64,000 nt of DNA, taken from the NCBI RefSeq assembly GCF_016742135.1, contig NZ_JACVCG010000001.1, positions 62,001 through 126,000 of the forward strand, given 5' to 3'. Position numbers and translations under genes: made by a program. Below are positions 29,064-40,548 of this stretch, piece by piece. This DNA comes from Brevundimonas sp. GTDB taxonomy: Bacteria > Pseudomonadota > Alphaproteobacteria > Caulobacterales > Caulobacteraceae. The stretch's first letter is position 1. The number at the start of each line of letters is the position of its first letter. The notes beneath the pieces were generated by a model. It saw only the letters and a list, made by a program, of their open reading frames with translations. It was not told where the DNA came from and did no database searches.

Positions 29064-29564
29064 ATGTCCGGCTTCCGCTACACCGTCGCAGTTCTGGCCT
29101 CTGCCCTCTTCATGATTCCGGCTGCGACGGCGTGGGCGCAATCCGATGACACGGACCGGGCGCCGAAACTTCCGGGTGTCTACCGCTATGTCGGGATCAT
29201 GGAAGGCTTCCATCTGCCCGAGAGTTGCGTCGAGCGCTGGACGCTCCGGGCGGACGGCACTTTGCTTCTTGAGAGCGGTGCCTCGGTGAGCCGTGGCCGC
29301 TGGTCTGTTGACAGGGATGGCGATGGCCTCCAGTGGCTCACGGTCAGTGAGCAGGTGCCAAACGGCGAGCGTGATTGCAACGGGGGCGTTACGCCCCCCG
29401 ATCTCGAACCGATCCGCCATCACGTGGTCCTCATGAACAGCGGCGACTTCCAGATTTGTCTGGTGCCGCGCCGCCTGGCCGATGGCTCGTCCGTTCAGGG
29501 TGCCTGCCTCTATGCCCTGCGCCGGGAGGGGGATGCGCCTGCGAACCAGGGCGTTTCGCCCTAG
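29064..29564 (+). CDS. Hypothetical secreted protein
   Basis: Signal peptide (VAVLASALFMIPAATAWAQ), RBS-like gcaggaggg upstream; no recognised domain. Confidence 0.65.
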   Translation: MSGFRYTVAVLASALFMIPAATAWAQSDDTDRAPKLPGVYRYVGIMEGFHLPESCVERWTLRADGTLLLESGASVSRGRWSVDRDGDGLQWLTVSEQVPNGERDCNGGVTPPDLEPIRHHVVLMNSGDFQICLVPRRLADGSSVQGACLYALRREGDAPANQGVSP

Positions 29565-30193
29565 CGCGTCTCCCACGCCATCCACAGCGCGACCAGCAGG
29601 ATGCCGCCCGCCATCACGGCGCGTGCCGTCCGGCCTTCCAGCCGTCGCAGCAAGGGCCCGCCGGCGCCCGCCGCCGTTACCACGATCACGGCATGGATGG
29701 TGGTCGCCACCGCCAGATGTAGCCCGCCGAGCGTCAGGGCCTGGGCCACCGTCGACCCGGCGCCCGGCCGCATGAAGGTCGGCAGCAATGCGGTATAGAA
29801 GACCGCCGCTTTGGGATTGAGCAGATTGGCCATCAGCCCCCTCAGGAACAGGGTCCGGCGCGAGCCGTCCTCGCTCCCGGCCGGGTCGGTGCCCGCTCCG
29901 CGCCACGCCTCCCACGTCAGCCAGGCCAGATACAGCACCCCGGCCCAGCGGATCAGCTGGAACAGCCACGGCCACTGGATCACCAGCGCACTGACCCCCG
30001 CCACCGCCGCCAGCATCCACGCCGCCAGCCCCAGCGTCACCCCTGCCACGGCGGCCAGCGCCGCCGTCCGCCCCCGTCCCGCTGCGATCAGCGCCAGCCA
30101 GCCCATGTTCGGACCGGGCGTCAGCTCGATCAGCGCCACCGCCACCAGAAACGGCAGGATCACGGCGGGGTCGAACAGGGACAGCAGGGGCAT
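29561..30193 (-). CDS. LysE-family translocator
   Basis: ELTPGPNMGWLALIAAGRGRTAALAAVAGVTLGL signature and six-TM pattern. Confidence 0.93.
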   Translation of the reverse strand: MPLLSLFDPAVILPFLVAVALIELTPGPNMGWLALIAAGRGRTAALAAVAGVTLGLAAWMLAAVAGVSALVIQWPWLFQLIRWAGVLYLAWLTWEAWRGAGTDPAGSEDGSRRTLFLRGLMANLLNPKAAVFYTALLPTFMRPGAGSTVAQALTLGGLHLAVATTIHAVIVVTAAGAGGPLLRRLEGRTARAVMAGGILLVALWMAWETR

Positions 30194-30353
30194 GGGTGAG
30201 GGGTCTCCAACCCCTGCATAGCGGTTACGCGGGCCCGCGTCCGCACCTCTTGCGTTGCGTATCGGCCACACCCATGTCCGGTCCAGCCGGCTGGCGTGTC
30301 GCTTGCATCGAGGGCACCGGGCCGGATCTGCCTGATCCAGGGGATGACCACAG

Positions 30354-32942
<2,589 letters not shown>

Positions 32943-32969
32943 GGGAGTCGAATCCGTCGGAGACGAGTC

Positions 32970-33782
32970 GTGAAGTCCAATCTTGATCGCTATCGGGCCG
33001 ACCTTGACGCCTTAATTGCGCAAGGAAATCAACTGGTCTATTCGATGCAGCGAGATGTGATTGGTGCTGCAAAATTTGATGCACAAGTCAAAAAGCAGCT
33101 TGGGGCTGAGAAAGCAGAGAAATTTCTCGCAGGACTCCCGAAGTTCAAACTGACTTACGAGTCCTGGTACTCCGAAAGCAAGGCGCTTATTCGACAGTTG
33201 CTTCCTGATCGGTTCGACGATTTCGTGAGGCTTCACGAAAAGCCGAGGGCTCGGAAAGATGTTGGCTTTGGCAACTACGTCTTGGAAGATTACCTTCAAG
33301 GCCTTAAGGTAACGTTCAGCTATGGGGATGTGAAAGTCGATCCATCTGCTGCAATTCCTCAGTTCGATCAAATGGTCGGTATTCTAACAGCGGCCAAACG
33401 CCGATTTGAGTCCAGCCTGTTCGATATTAGGCAACTCGTTCAGGCCGATTTGTTTGATTCTGAAGTTGATGCAGCTCGCCATCTACTGAAGCAGAAATTT
33501 GCTCGCGCTGCAGGCGCAATGGTAGGAGTGGTGCTCGAGCGACACCTCGCGCAAGTCTGCGCGAATCACGATGTGAAAATCGCGAAGAAGAATCCGACGA
33601 TTGCTGATTTTAATGACGCACTAAAATCTTCTGATGTTATTGACATCCCGATTTGGCGTGGCATTACCCGATTGGGAGACCTGCGAAACTTGTGTGACCA
33701 TAATAAAGAGCGAGAGCCGACTAAGGATGAGGTCGATGATCTCATTTCGGGTGTCGACAGGTTGCTGAAAACCCTGTTTTAA
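32970..33782 (+). CDS. Hypothetical protein with C-terminal HEPN-type RNxxxH motif (GTG start)
   Basis: 270 aa ORF of lower GC; C-terminal GDLRNLCDHNKEREPTKDEVDDLISGVDRLLKTLF. Confidence 0.75.
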   Translation: MKSNLDRYRADLDALIAQGNQLVYSMQRDVIGAAKFDAQVKKQLGAEKAEKFLAGLPKFKLTYESWYSESKALIRQLLPDRFDDFVRLHEKPRARKDVGFGNYVLEDYLQGLKVTFSYGDVKVDPSAAIPQFDQMVGILTAAKRRFESSLFDIRQLVQADLFDSEVDAARHLLKQKFARAAGAMVGVVLERHLAQVCANHDVKIAKKNPTIADFNDALKSSDVIDIPIWRGITRLGDLRNLCDHNKEREPTKDEVDDLISGVDRLLKTLF

Positions 33783-33948
33783 AATCTGTCTATGCTGCAC
33801 GATCGAAAGCCTGCTCGCTCCGCGGCCTGAATGCCGCGATGTCTAAACAGCGCCATCGCTCCCGCCGATTCGTTCGCTGGCCCTCATGCTGCCGTCCGGG
33901 CCACCTTCTCCCAATGGGTGAAGGATCATGACCCGGCCAGCCTGCCTC

Positions 33949-34374
33949 CTACCCCGCGAACGTCATCCACAGCCCTGCCACCAGCCTGAGCACCCCTGCG
34001 GCGGCGAAGATCTGATTGATCACGATGTCCCACCGACGACCGGGCAGAACATGGTCGGGATAGATGATCGGCCAGCGCTGCGTGCGGACGGCCTCCGTCA
34101 GGGTCGCGACCGTGATCGGAATGTGCCCGAAACGCCTGTAGATCGGCGTGTAGAACAACGCCCCGAAGTTCCAGCCCTCGTCCGCATAGTGGAAGTACCA
34201 GCGAAAAGCCGTCGCATCGACACCGAACCCGGCGGCGAACGCCTCCATGAATTCGCTGGCATCATCACCCGTGATCCCCAGCGTCCCGAACACATCCGCG
34301 TCGTCCGACAGCGGCGCCGTCCAGTCACAGAAGTCGCGGATGAACTCCAGAACCGCAGTGCGCGCCTCAGTCAT
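33949..34374 (-). CDS. DUF1493-family protein
   Basis: VLEFIRDFCDWTAPLSDDADVFGTLGITGDDASEFMEAFAAGFGVDATAFRWYFHYADEG pattern. Confidence 0.75.
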   Translation of the reverse strand: MTEARTAVLEFIRDFCDWTAPLSDDADVFGTLGITGDDASEFMEAFAAGFGVDATAFRWYFHYADEGWNFGALFYTPIYRRFGHIPITVATLTEAVRTQRWPIIYPDHVLPGRRWDIVINQIFAAAGVLRLVAGLWMTFAG

Positions 34375-34572
34375 GAGGCCATCCTGACACGGTCGCTAAC
34401 GGTCCGAAACAGCAGTTCATGCATTGCGGATGCCCCTCACCCCTCCCACCCCCGCACCGCCTCCGCCGCCACGGCATCCGTCCAGGCCTGTTTGCAGGTG
34501 GTCCAGGCGGCGCTGTCGTCGGGGTGGAGGGCGGCCAGCGGGCCTTTTCCTGCGCGTAGGCCCCGGCCCTTC

Positions 34573-34762
34573 CAGACCCTTCTCCCGTTGGGAGAAGGTG
34601 GCCGCGAAGCGGTCGGATGAGGGTCGGCGGCCGCCTTCGGCGTGAGCCGTCGCAATGCCGGTGCCACGGCTCTCGCCGACTTCATCCAGCGCCCCTCACC
34701 CTTTCGGCTGACACATCGCTCCGCTCTGCGAGCCTCAAGCCCTCTCCCATCGGGAGAGGGGG
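34573..34762. repeat. Palindromic intergenic repeat pair (REP/MITE-like)
   Basis: ccttctcccgttgggagaagg near 34577 and ccctctcccatcgggagaggg near 34739, with gcgaagcggtcggatgagggt; typical structured intergenic repeat. Confidence 0.65.
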
Positions 34763-35119
34763 CTACACCCCCAGCGCCTTCGCCTGCTCCCGGATCGCCG
34801 CGTCGATGCGCTCCGGCTCGGCCAGCGCCTGATCATTGCTGAACCGCACCACGGTCCAGCCCAGCGCCTCAATGGCCTCCTGACGGAGGTGATCGTTCAG
34901 CACGACGTCGTCCCGCCCATGCACCCCGCCGTCGATCTCGATGACCAGTCGCAGCGGCATACAGGCAAAGTCCACGACATAGGGCCCGACCGGATGCTGC
35001 CGCCGGACCTTCCACCCGTCGACCGCCCCGCCGCGAAGCCGCGCCCAGACCCGGTCCTCCGCCATGCCGCCGCGCTGGCGCAACGCCCGGCCCCGCGGAG
35101 TCAGCCGCCCGGTGGTCAT
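34763..35119 (-). CDS. DUF559 (VSR-like endonuclease fold) protein
   Basis: MAEDRVWARLRGG...VRRQHPVGPYVVDFACMPLRLVIEIDGGVHG...RQEAIEALGWTVVRF. Confidence 0.9.
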   Translation of the reverse strand: MTTGRLTPRGRALRQRGGMAEDRVWARLRGGAVDGWKVRRQHPVGPYVVDFACMPLRLVIEIDGGVHGRDDVVLNDHLRQEAIEALGWTVVRFSNDQALAEPERIDAAIREQAKALGV

Positions 35120-35234
35120 CGGCTCAGGTCTGGCATCTTGCTCACCCTCTCCCTGTCCCCCCCCCCAATCTTATCAGCACACCTCCGGGGCGTGGTAGAC
35201 TCCCCATCCCCGCCACAGACCCGCCCGGACCCCT

Positions 35235-35404
35235 CAGACGATCCAGACCATTCAGACCATTCAGACGGTTCAGACGGTATTTTTCACCGTCTGATTTCCC
35301 GCCCCACCTCCGGATTCAGACGGTTCAGACTATTCAGACGGTATTCTCCACCGTCTGATTTCCCCGCCCCTAACCCCATTCCAGACTATTCAGACGGTTC
35401 AGAC
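35235..35404. repeat. 9-bp-phased CAGAC array (11 direct copies in clusters of 5, 3, 3; 2 inverted GTCTG forming hairpins)
   Basis: CAGAC at 35235, 35244, 35253, 35262, 35271; 35317, 35326, 35335; 35382, 35391, 35400; GTCTG at 35289 and 35353. Confidence 0.95.
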
Positions 35405-35416
35405 GGTCCTTTTTCC

Positions 35417-35875
35417 ATGCACACCCTCTTCATCGACGCCGACGCCTGCCCCGTGAAGGAAGAATGCTTCCGCGTGGCCGAGCGGGTGGGGTTCAAGGCC
35501 TTTGTCGTCTCGAACGGCTGGATCAACCTGCGCCGCGCGCCCTTCATCGAACAGGTGGTGGTCGAGGCCGGGCCGGATGTCGCCGATGACTGGATCGCCG
35601 AACGGGCGGGGCCGGGCGATATCGTGGTGACCTCCGACATTCCGCTGGCCGACCGCTGTCTCAAGGCGGGGGCCCAGGCGCTGCGGCCCAACGGCTCGGC
35701 CTTCACGCCCGATTCGATCGGCTCGGCCCTGGCCGGGCGCTCGATCGGCGAGCACCTGCGCGGCATGGGGGTCGAGACCTCGGGCCCGCCGCCGTTCTCG
35801 GCGCGCGACCGCTCCAACTTCCTGCAGGCCCTGGACCGCGCCGTGGTCGTGGCCAAAAGGGCGGGGGGCGGGTGA
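35417..35875 (+). CDS. YaiI/YqxD family protein (DUF188)
   Basis: MHTLFIDADACPVKEECFRVAER..., DWIAERAGPGDIVVTSDIPLADRCLKAGAQALRPNG. Confidence 0.95.
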   Translation: MHTLFIDADACPVKEECFRVAERVGFKAFVVSNGWINLRRAPFIEQVVVEAGPDVADDWIAERAGPGDIVVTSDIPLADRCLKAGAQALRPNGSAFTPDSIGSALAGRSIGEHLRGMGVETSGPPPFSARDRSNFLQALDRAVVVAKRAGGG

Positions 35876-35877
35876 GC

Positions 35878-36582
35878 CTACCCCAGCAGCTTCGTCGAGG
35901 CGGCTTCCAGCTCAGCCTCCAGCCGCGCCATGAAGGCATCGCGCTTCAGCCCGGCGGGGATGGCGGGCAGGAACTCATAGACCACGGTGCCGGGGGTGCG
36001 TCTGAACCCGTGGGCCGGCCAGTGCTGGCCCGCATTGGTAGCCATGGGCACGCAGGGGGCGTCCAGGTCGCGGTACAGGGCGGCGATGCCGGGCTTGTAG
36101 TCGGGCGTCGCGCCGGGGGCGGTGCGGGTGCCCTCGGGGAAGATCAGGATCTGCCGCCCCTCGGCGTGGCGGGTGCGGGCCTGACGGACCATGCCCTTGA
36201 GGGCGGCGGAGTGGGCCGACCGGTCGATGGCGATCATGTTCGTCCGCGCCGCGAACCAGCCGAAGAAGGGCAGGATCATCAGCTCCTTCTTCATGACGAA
36301 GCAGGGGTCGGGAAGGAAGGTGAAGGGGGCGATCACATCCAGCATGCCCTGATGCTTGCCGGCGATCAGGGCGGCGCCCGTGGGCCGGTGCTCCAGCCCG
36401 CGCACCTCGACCCTGACGCCGCACAGGACGCGCAGGCCGAACAGCACAAAGGCCGCCCACATGCGGATCACCACCATGGAGGGGTCCCGCCCGAACAGCA
36501 GCACGGGCGACAGGAGCAGGGCAAAGATCGCCATCGATAGATACAGCCAGGCGACAAAGATCAGGGACCGCAGCGTCGTCAC
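35878..36582 (-). CDS. 1-acyl-sn-glycerol-3-phosphate acyltransferase (PlsC-like), GTG start
   Basis: AGKHQGMLD (NHxxxxD variant), IDRSAHSAALK, LIFPEGTRTAPG. Confidence 0.92.
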   Translation of the reverse strand: MTTLRSLIFVAWLYLSMAIFALLLSPVLLFGRDPSMVVIRMWAAFVLFGLRVLCGVRVEVRGLEHRPTGAALIAGKHQGMLDVIAPFTFLPDPCFVMKKELMILPFFGWFAARTNMIAIDRSAHSAALKGMVRQARTRHAEGRQILIFPEGTRTAPGATPDYKPGIAALYRDLDAPCVPMATNAGQHWPAHGFRRTPGTVVYEFLPAIPAGLKRDAFMARLEAELEAASTKLLG

Positions 36583-37223
36583 TCGCGGGCCTTCTTCGCG
36601 GCTTCCTCTGCCACGCCCTGGACGGCCTCGGCCGAGCGGTCGCCGCTGACGCGCCGCACACCCTCGCGGACCATGACGGTCAGATACTTCATATATTCCA
36701 GCGTCATACGCCGCGCCGTCACCGCCACCCGCCACCAGCCCTGGTCGTCCAGCTCGGGGGTTTTGACGGCATAGGGGGTCAGCTCGACCCCGGGCAGGGC
36801 GCTGCGGATCTCCACCAGGCTGCGCGCCATGTGATAGTCCGAGGTGACCACGATCAGGCTGTCATAGTCGTGCGACCGCGCCCACCGGCCGATCTCTCGG
36901 GCGTTGCCCATGGTGTTCTCGGCCTCGAACCCCAGGTCGACGCAGCAGGCGAACAGCCGGCTCGATCCGGGGGTCACGGCCTTCAGCTCGGCCGGCCGGA
37001 CCTGGCGGTTGACGCCCGAGATCAGCAGCCGGTCGCCCTTGCCGTTCTCCAGCAGGCGGATGGCGGCATCGACCCGCGCTGACGACGGGCCGGTCAGGGC
37101 GACGATGCCGTCGGCCGGGGCCGGATCCTCGGCCGGCGTATAGCTCCGCACCCGGTCGGCGAAGGCGAACAGCCCGACCAGCCAGACAAGGGCAAGAATG
37201 GCAAGAAGGGCCAGAAAGCGCAT
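36579..37223 (-). CDS. YdcF/DUF218-family protein
   Basis: ADGIVALTGPSSARVDAAIRLLENGKGDRLLISGVNRQV, VVTSDYHMARSLVEIR. Confidence 0.9.
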   Translation of the reverse strand: MRFLALLAILALVWLVGLFAFADRVRSYTPAEDPAPADGIVALTGPSSARVDAAIRLLENGKGDRLLISGVNRQVRPAELKAVTPGSSRLFACCVDLGFEAENTMGNAREIGRWARSHDYDSLIVVTSDYHMARSLVEIRSALPGVELTPYAVKTPELDDQGWWRVAVTARRMTLEYMKYLTVMVREGVRRVSGDRSAEAVQGVAEEAAKKARE

Positions 37224-37232
37224 CCTCCCTGA

Positions 37233-38123
37233 TTACTCTCCGGCCTGCGGCCTGCCAAGCCAGAGACGGACCGACACCCGCGCGGCCACAACGGCCACCA
37301 CCGCCATTCCCAGGGGCCAGGGCGCCAGCAGCATCAGGTCGTTCAGGACCAGCGGGAAGACCCGGCCGAGCGTCCCGGTGAGTGGCGCAAGCGCCAGCGC
37401 CAGCCCGGCCAGCAGGGCCAGCCCCGCCCCGACCGCTCCGGCCAGGGCGGCGTCCTGCCCCAGATGCCACTGGGCGAGGGTCGTGAGCGCCGCCTCATCC
37501 GCCCCGGCCAGCCGCAGGGCGTACAGCGACCGCGCCCGGCTCTCGATCGCCTGTCGCGCGCTCAGCACCAGCGCCATGGCGGTCAGCAGGGCGGCGGCCA
37601 GCGCGGCCAGCGCCGTCAGGTCGCGCACCCCGCGCGCGGCGGCGGTGAAGTCCCTGCGCCACAGGCTGTGGTCGTCGACCGTGCCGTCGACCCCTGCCTC
37701 GGCCAAGGCCCGGTTCAGGCTGACGGCGCTGGCGGGCTCCGCCGGGTCCAGCCTCAGACGCACAAGCTGCGGCAGGGGCAGGGTGGCCAGATCCGCCTCG
37801 CCCAGCCACGGACGTAGCAGGGCCTCGGCCTCGGCGCGCTCCAGCGCCACCGCCTCTTGCACACCGCGCACCCCGGCCAGGGCCTCTGCGGCGCGGGCGG
37901 CGGCGGTCGGCCCGCTTTCGTCGGCGCGGGGGCGAATCAGGGCGGTGGCCTCGCTGCCCACCCGACCGGCCCAGTCCCCCGCCGCCCGGCTGGCCCCCAC
38001 ATGGGCCAAAAGGGCCAGGCCGGTCAGCAGGCTCAGCACGGTCAGCATCACCAGGCCCAGCCGCCGGGTCGCGCCGCCGTCCGGCCACAGGTCGGGCCGG
38101 GTCAACAGGGCAGGGGCCTTCAT
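37233..38123 (-). CDS. ftsX: FtsX-like permease (cell division)
   Basis: Multi-TM with FtsX-type ectodomain; overlaps an FtsE-like ATPase gene. Confidence 0.82.
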   Translation of the reverse strand: MKAPALLTRPDLWPDGGATRRLGLVMLTVLSLLTGLALLAHVGASRAAGDWAGRVGSEATALIRPRADESGPTAAARAAEALAGVRGVQEAVALERAEAEALLRPWLGEADLATLPLPQLVRLRLDPAEPASAVSLNRALAEAGVDGTVDDHSLWRRDFTAAARGVRDLTALAALAAALLTAMALVLSARQAIESRARSLYALRLAGADEAALTTLAQWHLGQDAALAGAVGAGLALLAGLALALAPLTGTLGRVFPLVLNDLMLLAPWPLGMAVVAVVAARVSVRLWLGRPQAGE

Positions 38124-38863
38124 CGCGTCCGCTCCGGCTGGACCAGCCGTCCCCCCTCGAGGTGCAGCCGGCGGTCGCCCTTACGCATCTCGGTGCCCGC
38201 CCCGTCGCCGTCGCGGGTCATGATCACCGTCGCGCCCTGCCGGTTCAGGGTGCGCAGCAGGCCGAGCATGCGTTTGGCCGAGGCGGCATCCAGCCCGGCC
38301 AGCGGCTCATCCGCCAGGATCAGCTCGGGGCCGGTCATCATGGCCCGCGCCAGCGCCACCAGTCGCCGCTCGGCCCGCGACAGCGAGCCTGCCATCCGTC
38401 CGGCGCTGTCGGACAGGCCGACGAAGTCCAGCATGGCCGCAAGGTCCGCTTCGCGGCCCCGGGGATCCTCGCCGGTCACGCGCAGGGTCACGGCCAGATT
38501 GTCGGCGATGCCCAGATGGGCCAGCAGGGGATCGTCCTGGGCGATCAGGCCGATCCGGCGTCTCATCACCCGGGCCTCGCGGCGGCGCAGTTGCGCCCGG
38601 TCCTGGCCGAACAGGACCACCTGACCGGACTCCGGACGAACCAGCCCGGCCATCATCCCCAGCAACAGACTCTTGCCCGCACCCGACCGCCCGGTAAGGA
38701 AGTTGAAAGAGCCCGTCGTCACAGTGAGGTCGATGCCCCGCAACAGGTCGGGGTGCCCGGCGTGGCCGAACGTCACCCCTCTCAGGCGCACCGGCCAGCC
38801 GGCTTCACCTCGGGGGTCATCGGTCGGACCGGGCGTGTCAGAGGCGGCGATCGTGCGGGTCAC
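38120..38863 (-). CDS. ftsE: FtsE-like ABC transporter ATP-binding protein
   Basis: Walker A GRSGAGKS, signature SLSRAERRLVALARAM (variant), Walker B LILADEPLAGLD. Confidence 0.86.
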   Translation of the reverse strand: MTRTIAASDTPGPTDDPRGEAGWPVRLRGVTFGHAGHPDLLRGIDLTVTTGSFNFLTGRSGAGKSLLLGMMAGLVRPESGQVVLFGQDRAQLRRREARVMRRRIGLIAQDDPLLAHLGIADNLAVTLRVTGEDPRGREADLAAMLDFVGLSDSAGRMAGSLSRAERRLVALARAMMTGPELILADEPLAGLDAASAKRMLGLLRTLNRQGATVIMTRDGDGAGTEMRKGDRRLHLEGGRLVQPERTR

Positions 38864-38956
38864 ATCGAATACAGGTCAGGGAGGCCGGGATAGAGGTCTG
38901 CGGGGCGCGGGATCGCTCCGTGGAGTGCGATGCCTCACACCTCGCGGTCTACGCCC

Positions 38957-39925
38957 ATGATACTGACCTGCCCTGCCTGCGCCACCAGCTATTTTGTGGC
39001 GGATACCGCGCTGGGACCCCGGGGCCGGACCGTGCGGTGCCAGTCCTGCGCCCAGAGCTGGCATGCCACGCCCGAAGAGCCCCTTGAACTGAAGGCCGAG
39101 GCGGTTCCGGTGGCTGCCGCGGCGACCCCGGCAGAGAGTCCGGCTTCCACGAGCGCCGCGCCGGAAAGTCTGGCCGAGACCCCCGCTCCCGAACTGCCCA
39201 AGGCCTATCGCGCCCGGGCGGAGAACGCCCGCCGCACCCGCCGCGCCGCCATGCATGGAGCGGTCTGGGCGGGAGTGGCCAGCATCTTCCTCGGCCTCCT
39301 CGCCGGGGCCTGGCTGTTCCGGGTCGAGGTGGTCGACATCCTGCCCCGCACGGCGGTGGCCTATGCCGCCATCGGCATGCCCGTGAACGTCACCGGGCTG
39401 GAGTTCGAGGCCGTCAGCGCCCGCGCCCTGCCGGACACTCCGGACAAGGTCATGGTCTCGGGCGCGCTTCGCAATGTCCGCGACCGCGAGATCGTCGCCC
39501 CCGCCATCCGCGTGGCTCTTCTGGATGACCACGGTGCCGAGATCGCCCATGCGGTGATCCGACCGGAGGCAGCGCCGGTTCTGCCGGGTCAGGTCTCCGG
39601 CTTTGCCGCCATCCTCGCCGACCCGGGGGGGAAGGCGACCGGTGTGGGGGTCGACTTCGTGCTGGACGCTCCGCCGTCGCCCGTGCCCGTAGAGCGCGCG
39701 CCCAGGCCCGGGGGCACGCCCGTCCAGCCCCCGCTGCCCGCCGATCACAGGGCGGAAGCATCCGCGCATCCGGCCTCGACCGCTCATGACACGGCCCCTG
39801 AAGCGACCCCTGAAGCGACCCCTGAAGCTGCCCCTGCCCTCCGGCCGGCCCGGGCGTTGTCATCGGATACGCCCCACGAACTGACACCCGTGGCGGCCGT
39901 GCCGCTCGACAGCCCGGCCAATTAG
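38957..39925 (+). CDS. MJ0042-type zinc-ribbon membrane protein
   Basis: MILTCPACATSYFVADTALGPRGRTVRCQSCAQSWHA, one TM segment, low-complexity C-term. Confidence 0.88.
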   Translation: MILTCPACATSYFVADTALGPRGRTVRCQSCAQSWHATPEEPLELKAEAVPVAAAATPAESPASTSAAPESLAETPAPELPKAYRARAENARRTRRAAMHGAVWAGVASIFLGLLAGAWLFRVEVVDILPRTAVAYAAIGMPVNVTGLEFEAVSARALPDTPDKVMVSGALRNVRDREIVAPAIRVALLDDHGAEIAHAVIRPEAAPVLPGQVSGFAAILADPGGKATGVGVDFVLDAPPSPVPVERAPRPGGTPVQPPLPADHRAEASAHPASTAHDTAPEATPEATPEAAPALRPARALSSDTPHELTPVAAVPLDSPAN

Positions 39926-39941
39926 GCGCTATCGGCCCGTC

Positions 39942-40484
39942 ATGGCCGATCCCTCCTCCGACCGTTCCGCCCCGACCGTCCTGCTTGACCAGGCCGGAGT
40001 GGCCGCCGTGGTCGAGGATATGGCCCGTCGGATCGCCCCGCATGTCGATGACGACACGGTGGCCGTGGTCCTGCTGACCGGCGGCCTGTGGTTTGCCGCC
40101 GACCTGACCCGGGCCTTGGCCCGACAGGGGCGTCATCTGCGGTTCGATGCCCTGTGGCTGGCCTCCTATGGCGACGGCAAGGAGAGCAAGGGCAGCATCG
40201 AGGTGCGCGCCCCGCTGCAGCGGTCGGTCGAAGGGCGCAAGGTCCTGATCCTTGATGATGTGTTCGACACGGGTCTGTCGCTGGCGGAATCGGTGCGGCT
40301 GGTCCGCGAGGCGGGCGCCGCCGAGGTTCTGACCGGTGTCTTCGCCCGCAAGCCCTGGCCCCTGCCGCGCGCGCCCGAGCCGGACTTTGTCGGCTGGGAG
40401 GCCCCCAACCGCTTTCTGGTCGGCTATGGCCTGGACCACGGGGGCGCCTGGCGCGGCCTGCCGGACATCTGCACCCTCGACTGA
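39942..40484 (+). CDS. Phosphoribosyltransferase family protein
   Basis: PRPP-binding motif KVLILDDVFDTGLSLAESVRLV; VGYGLDHGGAWRGLPDI. Confidence 0.92.
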   Translation: MADPSSDRSAPTVLLDQAGVAAVVEDMARRIAPHVDDDTVAVVLLTGGLWFAADLTRALARQGRHLRFDALWLASYGDGKESKGSIEVRAPLQRSVEGRKVLILDDVFDTGLSLAESVRLVREAGAAEVLTGVFARKPWPLPRAPEPDFVGWEAPNRFLVGYGLDHGGAWRGLPDICTLD

Positions 40485-40548
40485 GGCCTGACGGAACTGC
40501 CGGGGCAGCGGGGCCGTTTCGCAATCCCGTCAGAGGAGCCCCGGAATC

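Noticed and set aside
34763-35119. DUF559 gene as part of a restriction-modification system
   Set aside because: No methyltransferase or specificity subunit adjacent; stand-alone DUF559 proteins are common and functionally unassigned.
35235-35404. CRISPR array
   Set aside because: Repeats are 9 bp with no unique spacers of about 30 bp; no cas genes in window.
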